Source: Methylobacterium sp. Leaf123 (GTDB lineage Bacteria > Pseudomonadota > Alphaproteobacteria > Rhizobiales > Beijerinckiaceae). Taken from it: 64,000 nucleotides of DNA. The notes beneath the pieces were generated by a model that saw only the letters and a list, made by a program, of their open reading frames with translations, was not told where the DNA came from and made no database searches. Shown here piece after piece: positions 17,381 to 26,373 of the stretch (position 1 is its first letter; each line of letters starts with the position of its first letter). The translations under genes were made by a program, and so were the position numbers. The DNA lies in assembly GCF_001423405.1 (NCBI RefSeq), contig NZ_LMNS01000023.1, positions 249,683-313,682 of the forward strand. The letters run 5' to 3'.

Positions 17381-18847
17381 TCAGACGAACAGGAAGTCGC
17401 CGGCCGAGAGCTGCGCCTTGTGAACGTCGGCGAGCCACAGCGTGTCGGCGCCCGAGGTGATGGCGACATCGGAGCCGACATCATGGGCCGCGGAGAGCAG
17501 GGCGTTGAACGAACCGAACATCGCCTTGCTCACTTCGACGACGTCCTGCGCAGTGCCGCTGAGCTGGAAGTCCTCGACCCAGTCGGTGCCGTTGCCGGCC
17601 TTGAACACGAAGTGGTCCGCGCCGGCGCCGCCCCAGAGGTGGTCGGTGCCGCTGCCGCCGTCGAGCCGGTCGTTGCCGGCCCCGCCATAGAGGCGGTCGT
17701 CGCCGGCCATCCCGTTGAGCGTGTCGTTGCCGCCCCGCCCGTCGAGATCGTCGGAAAAGCGCGAGCCGGTCATCGTGTCGGCGGCCGCCGTGCCGTCCCG
17801 ATCAAGGCCCGTGCCGGCCGGCGCCGGGCTGGCGACCGGGGCCGTGACCGTCGGGGTCGGGGCTGGGGTCGGGGCCGGGGTCGGCGCGGGGGCCAGGGCC
17901 GGCGTCGCAACCGGCGCGCTGCCCGTCGCCGTCCCGTCGAACACGTTGTGGATCGGCGTCATCGGCGTGGCCGAGGGGGCCGCCGACACGTCGGCGCCAG
18001 CCGAGGAGGTTCCCCAGACGATGTTGTTGGGAACGCCCGGATCCGTGTAGGTCGAATCCTCGATCGTGACGTTGTGCCCGCTCGTGTTCCAGATCAGCCC
18101 GTTCGACAGCGACACGCCGCGGCCCTGGTCGCCGGCATCGTTGTCGAAGGAGCGGGTGTCGACGAAGGACACGTCGTCCGAATAGGACGAGAAGCCGCCA
18201 TTGCTCATGTGGATCACGTCGACGTTCTGGACGTGCCCCCCCTGCGAATTACCCTCGAACATTACGCCGGCACCGCTCGGCGAGTTGTTGCCGTCGATCA
18301 CGCCGTTGGCGATCGAGACGTTCTGGCTGTCGATGATCGAGACGTTGTCCTCGACATGCGAGTGGCCCGGATCGTTGCTGACGGCGAAGTCCGAGAGGCT
18401 GCCGTTCGGCGACTGGTAGAACTGAACGAGCTGACCGCCGGGGAACGGCCCGTGGAAGTTGTGGCCCTCGATATAGGAGAGCTTCGCGTTCGGGGATTGG
18501 CCGAGATAGATGCCCGTTCCGCTGTCCTGCAGGGTCACGTGCGAAGCGGTGAAACCGGACGCGTTGACGACCCGGATGCCGGTGGTCTCCGCATCGGTCT
18601 CGCCGCCGTTGCCCGTGGGCGGGTCGGAATTGACGATGAGGCTGTTCTGGACGGTGACGCCGCTGACATCCTCGACGACGATGCCGTTGCCGTCGGCGTG
18701 GTGGATGGTGACGTTGCGGATGACGACGTTGTCGTGATCGACGCGGATGGCGTCGCCGTCAGAGACCCAGAGATCCAGATTTTCGATAACCTGTCCGTCG
18801 TAAGTCGTGCGGATGGGGGTGGTGCTGTAGGTTTGGCCCGCAGGCAT
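17381..18847 (-). CDS. Secreted parallel beta-helix protein with C-terminal RTX repeats (paralog 2)
   Basis: A 488-residue close paralog of the product at 15578-17005, with the same beta-helix core and a near-identical RTX block (about residues 368-418) and C-terminal tail (LWLADVHKAQLSAGDFLFV). It differs mainly in the linker, a Pro-Ala-Thr repeat (APTPAPTPAPTPTVTAP) encoded by a GGGGTCGGGGC-type microrepeat that may vary in length. ATG 18847 is supported by alignment with paralog 1. Probably a tandem duplication. Expected to be exported by a type I system, none of which is visible in the window. Confidence 0.82.
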   Translation of the reverse strand: MPAGQTYSTTPIRTTYDGQVIENLDLWVSDGDAIRVDHDNVVIRNVTIHHADGNGIVVEDVSGVTVQNSLIVNSDPPTGNGGETDAETTGIRVVNASGFTASHVTLQDSGTGIYLGQSPNAKLSYIEGHNFHGPFPGGQLVQFYQSPNGSLSDFAVSNDPGHSHVEDNVSIIDSQNVSIANGVIDGNNSPSGAGVMFEGNSQGGHVQNVDVIHMSNGGFSSYSDDVSFVDTRSFDNDAGDQGRGVSLSNGLIWNTSGHNVTIEDSTYTDPGVPNNIVWGTSSAGADVSAAPSATPMTPIHNVFDGTATGSAPVATPALAPAPTPAPTPAPTPTVTAPVASPAPAGTGLDRDGTAAADTMTGSRFSDDLDGRGGNDTLNGMAGDDRLYGGAGNDRLDGGSGTDHLWGGAGADHFVFKAGNGTDWVEDFQLSGTAQDVVEVSKAMFGSFNALLSAAHDVGSDVAITSGADTLWLADVHKAQLSAGDFLFV

Positions 18848-18920
18848 GATGGCTCCTTGAGATGCGATGATCGCAACGGAGCCGGGGCCTAACGAATGCT
18901 GTCGGGTCAATCGATTGCGT

Positions 18921-18934
18921 AAATCTGCAACGTA
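18921..18934 (-). promoter_or_regulatory. Shared upstream block A, copy 2
   Basis: The AAATCTGCAACGTA 14-mer, identical to 17076-17089 and at nearly the same distance from its start codon (73 bp). See the finding on paired blocks. Confidence 0.55.
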
Positions 18935-19051
18935 CCCCGTGAGGACTACTCCCACCGAGGTATGGACGCGCGAAAACGGTTCAGCTTAATACTGTTTTCT
19001 CGCGTGACTTTGTCGGAAATTTTCTGACAGACGAACGATCTGTTGCGGAAC

Positions 19052-19063
19052 GGCCACGCTTGA
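19052..19063 (-). promoter_or_regulatory. Shared upstream block B, copy 2
   Basis: The GGCCACGCTTGA 12-mer, identical to 17207-17218 and at the same 131-bp offset from block A. Confidence 0.5.
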
Positions 19064-19271
19064 CGGCCCGGCCGGGCGAAGTCGGAGCGAGGGTGAGGTG
19101 CCAGATGAGGCTCCTCCGGCACCGCCCCCTCACCCTCGGCTGCCGCCTCGCCGCGCTCCCCGACAAGGGGGAGACGCGGCCCTCTCCCCGCAGGCGGGGC
19201 GAGGGGAGACGCGGCCAAAACCGAGGTGATCCGCCGGAGCCGTTCTCACGCGCCTCCGGCAGAAGGTGTGT

Positions 19272-20795
19272 TCAGATCGTCTGGTTGTAGGCGCCGACCT
19301 CCGGATGCTGGCGCAGTACGCCATCCACCGCCGCGAACATCTCGCGCAGCCGCGCTTCGGAGACCGGGCTTTCCACCACCACCACGAGTTCCGGCTTGTT
19401 GGAGGAGGCCCGCACCAGCCCCCAGGTGCCGTCGGCGGTGGTCACGCGTACGCCGTTGACCGTGACGAGGCTGGTGATCGGATGGCCGCCCACCGGCTCG
19501 CCCGAGGCCTGGAGCGCCTGGAACCGCTCGGTCACCGCATCGACCACGCCGTACTTCACCTCGTCGGCGCAATGCGGCGACATGGTCGGCGAGCCCCAGG
19601 TCTTCGGCAGCGCCCGGTAGAGGTCGGCCATGGTCTGTCCCGGGTTGCGGTCGAGCATCTCGATTACCGCGATCGCGGTCAGCAGGCCGTCGTCGTAGCC
19701 GCGTCCGACCGGGGCGTTGAAGAAGAAATGGCCCGACTTCTCGAAGCCGGCCAGGGCCGAGAGTTCGTTGACCCGCCGCTTGATGTAGGAATGGCCCGTC
19801 TTCCAGTAATCGGTGCGCACGCCGCGAGCCTGCAATTCGGGGTCGGCGGCGTAGAGGCCGGTCGATTTCACATCGACCACGAAGGTCGCGTTCGGGTGAA
19901 TCTTCGACAGGTCGCGGGCGAGCATGACGCCGATCTTGTCGGCGAAGATCTCCTCGCCCTCGTCATCGACCACGCCGCAGCGGTCGCCGTCGCCGTCGAA
20001 GCCGAGGCCGACATCGGCGCCGGTCTCGCGCACCTTGTCGGCGATGGCGTGCAGCATCGCCATGTCCTCGGGGTTCGGGTTGTAGCGCGGGAAGCTGTGA
20101 TCCGGCTCGACATCGAGCGGGATCACCTCGACGCCGAGCCGCTCCAAGAGCGCAGGCGCGAAGGCGCCGGCCGTGCCGTTGCCACAGGCGGCCACGACCT
20201 TGAGCTTGCGGCTGACGGGCTTGGCGCGCGCCACGAGGTCGTCGAGATAGACCTGAGCGAAGTCGGAGACGAATTCGTAGGCGCCGCCGTCGCGGTACTG
20301 GAACGCGCCCGTGGTGACGATCTCCTTGAGGCGGCCCATCTCGTCGGGGCCGAAGGTCATGGGCCGCTCGGCGCCCATCTTCACGCCGGTCCAGCCATTG
20401 TCGTTGTGCGAGGCGGTGACCATGGCCACGCAGGGGCAATCGAGGGCGAACTGGCCGAAATAGGCCATCGGCGAGAGCGCGAGGCCGATATCCTTCACCC
20501 GCAGCCCCGCCGCCTGCATCCCGGCGATCAGCGCGAGCTTGATCGAGGAAGAGTAGGCGCGAAAGTCGTGGCCGGTGACGATATCGGGGCGCACGCCGCG
20601 CTCGAAGATGAGCGTGCCGAGGCCGAGCCCGAGCGCCTGGACGCCCATCAGGTTGATCTCCTGCGGGAACAGCCAGCGGGCGTCGTACTCGCGAAAGCCC
20701 GTCGGCTTGACCATCGGCAACTGCTCGAAGGCGAAGGTGTTGGGCTCGAGCTTCGGAACGGGCGTGGGAAAGGCCTTGGAGCGATCGGAGGACAT
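19272..20795 (-). CDS. Phosphomannomutase/phosphoglucomutase
   Basis: A 507-residue alpha-D-phosphohexomutase interconverting mannose or glucose 6-phosphate and 1-phosphate. Domain order is normal. The phosphoserine loop is TASHNDNGWTGVKMG (about residues 133-147), the metal site is FDGDGDRCGVVDD (about 270-282), and the C-terminal phosphate-binding region has VRASSNKPELVV. ATG 20795 is preferred over the upstream start at 20837. It can feed manC (4965-6374) with mannose-1-phosphate, tying this block to the EPS locus. Confidence 0.92.
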   Translation of the reverse strand: MSSDRSKAFPTPVPKLEPNTFAFEQLPMVKPTGFREYDARWLFPQEINLMGVQALGLGLGTLIFERGVRPDIVTGHDFRAYSSSIKLALIAGMQAAGLRVKDIGLALSPMAYFGQFALDCPCVAMVTASHNDNGWTGVKMGAERPMTFGPDEMGRLKEIVTTGAFQYRDGGAYEFVSDFAQVYLDDLVARAKPVSRKLKVVAACGNGTAGAFAPALLERLGVEVIPLDVEPDHSFPRYNPNPEDMAMLHAIADKVRETGADVGLGFDGDGDRCGVVDDEGEEIFADKIGVMLARDLSKIHPNATFVVDVKSTGLYAADPELQARGVRTDYWKTGHSYIKRRVNELSALAGFEKSGHFFFNAPVGRGYDDGLLTAIAVIEMLDRNPGQTMADLYRALPKTWGSPTMSPHCADEVKYGVVDAVTERFQALQASGEPVGGHPITSLVTVNGVRVTTADGTWGLVRASSNKPELVVVVESPVSEARLREMFAAVDGVLRQHPEVGAYNQTI

Positions 20796-20871
20796 GTCAG
20801 ACCTTTCGCGAGGGCGGCGGCGGGCGAGAGGTCGCACGCCGCCGGAAGAGAAACCGAGACGGGATCAATTT

Positions 20872-23800
20872 CTAGGCCAACAGGCCGTCCTGAACCGAGG
20901 CGGGATTGACCTTCCACACCTCGATCGCCGCCACGGTCGGATTCTCGGCCGCCCCCTGCCAGAAGGCGAGGTCGAGCGTCCCGTCGGTGACCGAGACCGT
21001 CCGCGTCAGGGTCGTCGCGGTCGCCCCCGCCGCAGCCGCCGCCCAGATGTCGTAATTGGTGATCGTGGTGCCCTCGATGCCGATATGGAACTGGCGCTGG
21101 CCCGCCCCGCTGAGGCCGCTCGGATCGTCGGGCTGGTTGTAGATCTCGGCAAAGTGCAGGATCACCTCGTAGGAGCCGGAGGCCAGCGCGCTGCCGTTCG
21201 CGTTCTTGATGGCGTAGCCGAAGCGGCCGTCGTCGGCATCCGTGGTCGAGGCGCTGGCCCAGCCGAAGCGCTGGTTCTGGTAGAGTGCGTCGTCGGTGGT
21301 GCCGGCGATCGGATCGACGTCGGAATAGGTCGCGTTCCCGTCCTGGCCGGCGACGTAGAAGCGGTGGGGGGCGGCCGCCGTGTCGGCCTCGAACACCGTT
21401 CCGTCTGCACGGGTATGCGCCGCCCCGCCGGAATTGATGGCCATGACGAGGGTGTCGCCACCGGGCGTCACGTCGATGGTGAAAGGGTGCGAGGTGGCGG
21501 CGTTGGTGTTGGCCGACGGGCTTGCGTCGGCGATCTCGCCGGCCTTGACGGTCGCGGTGTATGAGCCGTCGGCCCAGCCGCTCGCCGGGGCAGCGACGAG
21601 GTAGGTGGCGGTGGCCGAGGTCGCGCTGGTCGCCACCTTCGATTGCAAGCTGATCGCCCCGGCCGCACCGGCTCCCGTCACCGCGAGGTCGGCGGCGGTG
21701 ATGCTGGCGAGGTTGATGCCCGAGGCGTCGTTGTAGACCACCGTCACGCTGGCCCCACCCGTGCCGGAGGCAGGACCGTCGACGGTGAAGGCGCCGATGC
21801 TCGGTCCGGTCGTGTCGGTGCTCCCCGTGGCCTGCCGTACGATGATGCCGCTGAGCTTGGCGTTGTCGATGCCGTTGGCAAATTGCAGGTCGAGCGTGCC
21901 GTTGGCACCCGCCGTGATCGGGCCTGAGACGTAGGCGTAGGGCGTGTTGAAGCTGCCGGTCCGGGCCAGGATATCGAGGTCGTTGAGGACGGTCTGGCCC
22001 TCCAGCGACACATCAAAGACCCGCTGGCCCGGGTTGCTCCACCACAGCTCGCCGAAGCGCAGCTCGACCGTATAGGCCTGGCTCGCGCTGGCCACGGGGA
22101 TGGCGTAGCTGAAATTGCCGTAGCGCTCGGTCTGGTAGACGGTGTTGGTGAAGACCGATTGCAGGCCATTGCCGCCGGTGCCGTCGATGAAGGTGGCGCC
22201 GCCGGTGAAGTATTGGTCGGCCGAGAAGCTGATCCCGTCCTGGATTAGCGCCCCGCCGCCCGCATTGATCGCCGCGACGATCCCGCCCGCGCTGCTGGTC
22301 TGGACCGAGAAGAGCTGCGAGGCCGCGAGGTTGGTGTTGGCCGCCGGGCTGGCGTCAGACACCTCACCGGTCTTGACGGTGGCGGTGTACTGGCCGTTGG
22401 TCCAGCCCCCGGTGGGGGCGGCGACGATGTAGGTGGCGGTGGCCGAGGTCGCGCTGGTGCTCGTCTTGGATTGCAGCGTGATCGCCCCGACCGCGCCGGG
22501 CCCCGTCACCGCGATGTCGGCGGCAGTGATGCTGGCGAGGTTGATGCCCGACGCGTCGTTATAGACCACCGTGACGCTCGCGCTCGCGTCACCCGCCACG
22601 GGTGCCTGGACCGTGAACGGCCCCACCGTCGGCTTGGTCATATCGGCGCCGCCGCCCCCGCTCGCTTGGCGCACGACGATGCCGCTGAGCTTGGCGTTGT
22701 CGATGCCGTTGGCGAATTGCAGGTCGAGCGTGCCGTTGGCGCCCGCCGTGATCGGGCCCGAGACGTAGGTGTAGGGCGTGTTGAAGCTACCGGTCTGGGC
22801 CAGGATGTCGAGGTCGTTGAGGATGGTCTGGCCTTCGAGCGTGACGTCGAACACGCGCTGGCCCGGATTGCTCCACCAGAGTTCGCCGAAGCGCAGCTCG
22901 ACCGTATAGGCCTGGCTCGTGCTGGCCACGGGGATGGCGTAGCTGAAATTGCCGTAGCGCTCGGTCTGGTAGACGGTGTTGGTGAAGGCCGCTTGCAGGC
23001 CGTTGCCGCCCGCGCCGTCGATGAAGGTGGCGCCGCCGGTGAAGTACTGGTCGGCCGAGAAGCCGATCCCGTCCTGCGTCAGCGCCGCGCCGCCGGCATT
23101 GATCGCGGCGACGACCGGGTTCGTCGTGCCCGATTTGGCGGTGGTGGTGATGGTAATCCCGTCGAAATCGGCGGTGAAAGCCTCGCCGTCGTTGGAGGTG
23201 GCGAGCAGGCCCACCGCCATCCCGCTGGCCTTGCCGCCGACGGTGTAATCGCCCTGGATCGCCTTCAGCAGCGCGCTGCCGCTCGCCACGCTCAGGCTGG
23301 TGCCGGCGGTAAACGCGGTGTTCGCGTCGGTGGCGGAAGAGACCGCCCCGGTGCCGAAGCGCCAGTAGGGCGTGACCGTGTTGGCCTCGAGATTGACCGC
23401 GAGGCGCAGCTGCACCCAGCTCGCGCTCGTCGCGCTCAGGAGCGCGTTGTTGGTGACAGCACTGGTCTGGGCGACGCCGAGATTCTCCATCGAGGTCTCG
23501 AAGATCGCGCTGGTATACTTGCCCCCCGCGCTCTCGCCGCGCCCGCCGAGCACCAGCTTGATGAAGTTATCCTGGTCGCCCGTGCCGATCTGCAGGCCGG
23601 CCGAGGGGAAGCCGCCATTGCTGGTGGCGTTCGGAATCCAGTTCGCCATCGTCATGGTGACGTTGGCGCTCGCCACGCTGTCATCGAAGGTGACGCCGGC
23701 CTGGAGCGCGTCCTTGAGGGTGTTGTTGCCCTCGGTGAAGTCGCCCTCCTGCACGTTCTTCAACTGGATGACGCCGCCCGCGCCGCCCGCGATGATGTTG

Positions 23801-25596
23801 GCCGAGGTGTAGAGGCCGCCATCGAGGAACGGGTCGAGCCCGTTGATCATCGCGCCGGTGAGCCCGCTGCCGCCGAAGGTGCCGGGGATCGAGCCGGATT
23901 CGAAGTTGAACACGATCGTTTCGCCGCCCGAGATCACGTCGGTGCCCGCGGTGCCGTTGTCGGGGTCGAGGGCGAAGGGGTCGAGCGTGTTGTTGATCCC
24001 GTCGCCGTCGAGATCGAGGTTCTGCGGGTTGGTGGGGCCCGGGGTCAGCACCTTGATGTTGCCGTCGGCCAGCGTCGTGACCCAGACGGTGCCCGCGAAC
24101 GGCTTGCCGTCGCCGACCGCGTCGATGCCGAGCGGGGCGCCACCGCCCATCGGCACGACCTGCTTGTCCGCCGCCACGATCTGGCCCGCGGCGCCGAGGG
24201 CGGTGTCGACCCCGCCCGAGGCGTTGCGCGGGATGATGTGGAGATAGCCTGCGAGATCGGTGACGAGGATCGCGCCCTTGATGCTCGTGGTGCCGCCATC
24301 GGCCGTCGCCCAGGTGGTCGAGGCGGTGTATTCGGCCAGCCCGTTGAGCGAGCCCTGGCCGGTATCGAGCGCCCCGTCGCTGATGCCGCCCTCGAAGAAC
24401 ACGCTCTCGCGCGGGTCGGCGGTGCCGGCCGGGATCACCGAGTCGAAATCGGCGGGCAGGCCGGCGCTGCCGTGGGGCAGGAAGGTCGCCCCGGTCACGC
24501 CCGCCCCCGGCGTCAGCAGCCAGCCGGCTTGGCCCCCCACGGCCCGCACGAGATTGGGGTGGCCGCCGTAATAGCCCTCCCCCGTGATCTCGTGGAGCTG
24601 GTCGTAGTTGAGCCGCTTGGTGCCGCCGTCGAGATCGGGCGTGTTGACCGGGATCTGGTTCTGGTTGGTCACGACGTTGCCGCTGGCATCCGACGGGCGC
24701 CCGCCCCAACCGTTGTTGGCACCGTTGTCGTAGGTGAACATCTTGCCGTCGGAGGTCAGCAGCACGTCGTAGGCGTTGCGGTAGCCGGGCGAGTAGATCT
24801 GCACCGGGCTGTCGGCGGTGATCTTGGCCATGTTGAACCCGTCGCGTCCGCCGAACGGGCCGCTGACATCCGAGCCGTCCGGATTCTCGTTGCCGGCCGT
24901 CCCGTTATTGGGGCGGTAGGGGTCGTCGAGGGTCGGCAGGTCGTAGAGATAGGGGTTGAGGCCGCTTGCGTTCTTCAGCGTCATGGCGTCGAGCGCCGTG
25001 AGATCGACCTTGAGCACGGCGGCCGCGTAGGCGAATTCCGGCAGGCCGGCGAAGTTGTTGGAGGGCGCGCCGGCATTGGTGTTGCCGCCCACCGCCAGGT
25101 AGAGCGTCTTGCCGTCGGATGAGATCGCCATGCCGTTGGCGGAGTGGTTCTCCTCCGAGCGGGGCAGGCCGCGCACGAGATCGACCTTCTTCCACGTATC
25201 GGTCGCGGAATCGAAGGTGAGGCGCGAAAGGATCGAGGAATTGGTGTCGAGATTGGTGTCCTCGCCGCCATTGCCGGCGCCGATGCGCGGGTCGCTCGAC
25301 GTGACGTAGAGGACGGGGTTGTCGGCGGTGCCGGTGACGACGATGCCGGTGACTTGCCGCTCCTTCAGGGCCGCATTGAGCGCGCCGTCGTCGTTGTGGT
25401 TCGGCAGGTTGAGGATGAGGTCGATCGATTCCGTGTTGGTGACGACGTAGCCGTTGCCCTCCTGCGCGACCGTCAGGGCCTTGATGCTGCCGAACCGCTC
25501 GGCGACGTAGAGGCGCCCATCCGGCCCCCATTGCAGAGCCGAGGCCAGCCCCGAGTAACCGGCAAGTGTTGACTGAGAAAACGTGACGTCGGCCAT
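20872..25596 (-). CDS. Giant secreted-type protein: beta-propeller plus malectin-like domains
   Basis: A 1574-residue protein. An N-terminal propeller resembling soluble sugar dehydrogenases/NHL proteins spans about residues 1-470 (LQWGPDGRLYVAERFG, LVRGLPRSEENHSANGMAIS, IYSPGYRNAYDVLLTSDG). Next come a calcium-loop stretch (DLDGDGINNTLDPFALDPD) and a jelly-roll-like segment to about 820. The rest is malectin-like carbohydrate-binding domains at about 826-982, 1102-1265 and, divergent, 1382-1565, separated by Ig-like segments. There is no Sec signal. ATG 25596 has a GGGGG ribosome site 6 bp upstream, better than ATG 25602 or the longer frame. Likely an extracellular glycan-binding protein; catalysis is unproven. 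Confidence 0.8.
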   Translation of the reverse strand: MADVTFSQSTLAGYSGLASALQWGPDGRLYVAERFGSIKALTVAQEGNGYVVTNTESIDLILNLPNHNDDGALNAALKERQVTGIVVTGTADNPVLYVTSSDPRIGAGNGGEDTNLDTNSSILSRLTFDSATDTWKKVDLVRGLPRSEENHSANGMAISSDGKTLYLAVGGNTNAGAPSNNFAGLPEFAYAAAVLKVDLTALDAMTLKNASGLNPYLYDLPTLDDPYRPNNGTAGNENPDGSDVSGPFGGRDGFNMAKITADSPVQIYSPGYRNAYDVLLTSDGKMFTYDNGANNGWGGRPSDASGNVVTNQNQIPVNTPDLDGGTKRLNYDQLHEITGEGYYGGHPNLVRAVGGQAGWLLTPGAGVTGATFLPHGSAGLPADFDSVIPAGTADPRESVFFEGGISDGALDTGQGSLNGLAEYTASTTWATADGGTTSIKGAILVTDLAGYLHIIPRNASGGVDTALGAAGQIVAADKQVVPMGGGAPLGIDAVGDGKPFAGTVWVTTLADGNIKVLTPGPTNPQNLDLDGDGINNTLDPFALDPDNGTAGTDVISGGETIVFNFESGSIPGTFGGSGLTGAMINGLDPFLDGGLYTSANIIAGGAGGVIQLKNVQEGDFTEGNNTLKDALQAGVTFDDSVASANVTMTMANWIPNATSNGGFPSAGLQIGTGDQDNFIKLVLGGRGESAGGKYTSAIFETSMENLGVAQTSAVTNNALLSATSASWVQLRLAVNLEANTVTPYWRFGTGAVSSATDANTAFTAGTSLSVASGSALLKAIQGDYTVGGKASGMAVGLLATSNDGEAFTADFDGITITTTAKSGTTNPVVAAINAGGAALTQDGIGFSADQYFTGGATFIDGAGGNGLQAAFTNTVYQTERYGNFSYAIPVASTSQAYTVELRFGELWWSNPGQRVFDVTLEGQTILNDLDILAQTGSFNTPYTYVSGPITAGANGTLDLQFANGIDNAKLSGIVVRQASGGGGADMTKPTVGPFTVQAPVAGDASASVTVVYNDASGINLASITAADIAVTGPGAVGAITLQSKTSTSATSATATYIVAAPTGGWTNGQYTATVKTGEVSDASPAANTNLAASQLFSVQTSSAGGIVAAINAGGGALIQDGISFSADQYFTGGATFIDGTGGNGLQSVFTNTVYQTERYGNFSYAIPVASASQAYTVELRFGELWWSNPGQRVFDVSLEGQTVLNDLDILARTGSFNTPYAYVSGPITAGANGTLDLQFANGIDNAKLSGIIVRQATGSTDTTGPSIGAFTVDGPASGTGGASVTVVYNDASGINLASITAADLAVTGAGAAGAISLQSKVATSATSATATYLVAAPASGWADGSYTATVKAGEIADASPSANTNAATSHPFTIDVTPGGDTLVMAINSGGAAHTRADGTVFEADTAAAPHRFYVAGQDGNATYSDVDPIAGTTDDALYQNQRFGWASASTTDADDGRFGYAIKNANGSALASGSYEVILHFAEIYNQPDDPSGLSGAGQRQFHIGIEGTTITNYDIWAAAAAGATATTLTRTVSVTDGTLDLAFWQGAAENPTVAAIEVWKVNPASVQDGLLA
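21475..23128 (-). repeat. Tandem ~828-bp internal repeat (two copies) in the malectin gene
   Basis: Two successive units, roughly 21475-22300 and 22305-23128, align at an offset of 828 bp (276 codons). Each encodes one malectin-like domain plus one Ig-like segment. Long stretches are nearly identical at the DNA level, for example GAGCTTGGCGTTGTCGATGC near 21850 and 22687. In-frame recombination between copies is possible. Confidence 0.7.
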
Positions 25597-26053
25597 GGTC
25601 ATCCCCCGTGCGCCAGACTTGAGATCCGACTCAGCATCGGATTCAACATTTGACTTGGGGCAGACCGTATCCGCGCCCGATCCGGGCTTCATGCGCGCAG
25701 CGGTATTCCACGGCGCTCTTCCGGGCTAGGGCGCACTCCACCGAAGTGGATGCCAGTTCAGCGAAAGAGCAGAACTCGGAACAAGGAGTAAGAGGCGCTT
25801 TCGATCGCATCCTGCCCGGCGCGGAGCATTTGGGTATCGCCTCGCCGAACGTGCGCTGGACGATGCGTCCGGGCTTTTCGGGGGCGGCCCCGGATTCGAA
25901 GCGTTTGCCGCGGTGTCCGCCTCTTCGATGTCGGCATTCGCCTCGGGGATCGAGCCGTCACCGGCGGAGGAATGCGCGAGCTGGAACCACCGAGCGCGGG
26001 CCGATCTCGCACCCGAGGCGGACGGGCCGCCTCTTCGCGCGGCCGGCATGGGC
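25597..26053. other. Intergenic region, no gene supported
   Basis: A 457-bp spacer upstream of the malectin gene. The open frames on both strands are Arg/Ser/Pro-rich and look like chance. It contains a degraded dispersed repeat (25729-25806) and must hold the promoter of the leftward gene. Confidence 0.5.
25729..25806. repeat. Degraded Rhizobiales-type intergenic repeat
   Basis: The pattern GGGCGCACTCCACCGAAGTG, then GATGCC, AGTTC, a purine-rich middle, and GGCGCTTTCGATC resembles the dispersed repeat of Rhizobiales genomes (GCGCTTTC ... GAACCGG ... CCACTTCG) in decayed form. Recognised from memory of the repeat's layout, not by alignment. Confidence 0.4.
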
Positions 26054-26245
26054 TCAGATGTAGTGGCGGTAGACGATGGAGCGGGTCGTCTCGTCGCTAT
26101 CGCCGTCGCGGTCGGCATCCGCTGGCCGGCCGGCCGAGAGGCCGATCACCGAAACGAGCGCGAGCGGAATCACCTTCGGCGAGAGGCGCACGATCGCGCG
26201 CGCTGCGGAGGCCAGGCGGCCCGTGAACCGAAGCAGAATCGTCAT
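26054..26245 (-). CDS. Small single-pass membrane protein
   Basis: A 63-residue hypothetical protein. A basic amphipathic N-terminus (LRFTGRLASAARAIVRLSPK) is followed by a hydrophobic helix (VIPLALVSVIGLSA) and an acidic C-terminus (DADRDGDSDETTRS). ATG 26245 has a good ribosome site (AGGGAGAT, about 7 bp away). The same frame stays open upstream, but that part looks non-coding. No family recognised. Confidence 0.45.
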   Translation of the reverse strand: MTILLRFTGRLASAARAIVRLSPKVIPLALVSVIGLSAGRPADADRDGDSDETTRSIVYRHYI

Positions 26246-26373
26246 GCGCAGGATCTCCCTTCGCCGGCACGCGGGCCACGATGCCCCATCGGTGATGCCG
26301 CTTTGTGTCGGAAATCGGCAGGACGTCGCATCGGAGCGCCGCCGCCCGATCGAGCGGGCGGCGATGCCGTGCG

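Larger units (their letters stand above)
18848..19271. other. Intergenic region upstream of beta-helix paralog 2
   Basis: A 424-bp spacer holding block A (18921-18934), block B (19052-19063), and a long imperfect inverted repeat with arms GAGGGTGAGG (19089-19098) and CCTCACCCTC (19128-19137), which may end the phosphomutase transcript. A short direct repeat (GGGAGACGCGGCC near 19169 and 19203) follows. No gene seen. Confidence 0.55.

Noticed and set aside
17348..18892. 514-codon open frame on the + strand
   Set aside because: Antisense to beta-helix paralog 2; the apparent repeats come from the beta-helix and RTX codons.
21475..23128. CRISPR-like or transposon repeat
   Set aside because: The repeated DNA is long, in frame and encodes complete protein domains; there are no short direct repeats with spacers and no transposase.
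22471..25122. 883-codon open frame on the + strand
   Set aside because: Antisense to the malectin/propeller gene; its repeats are just the complement of that gene's repeats.
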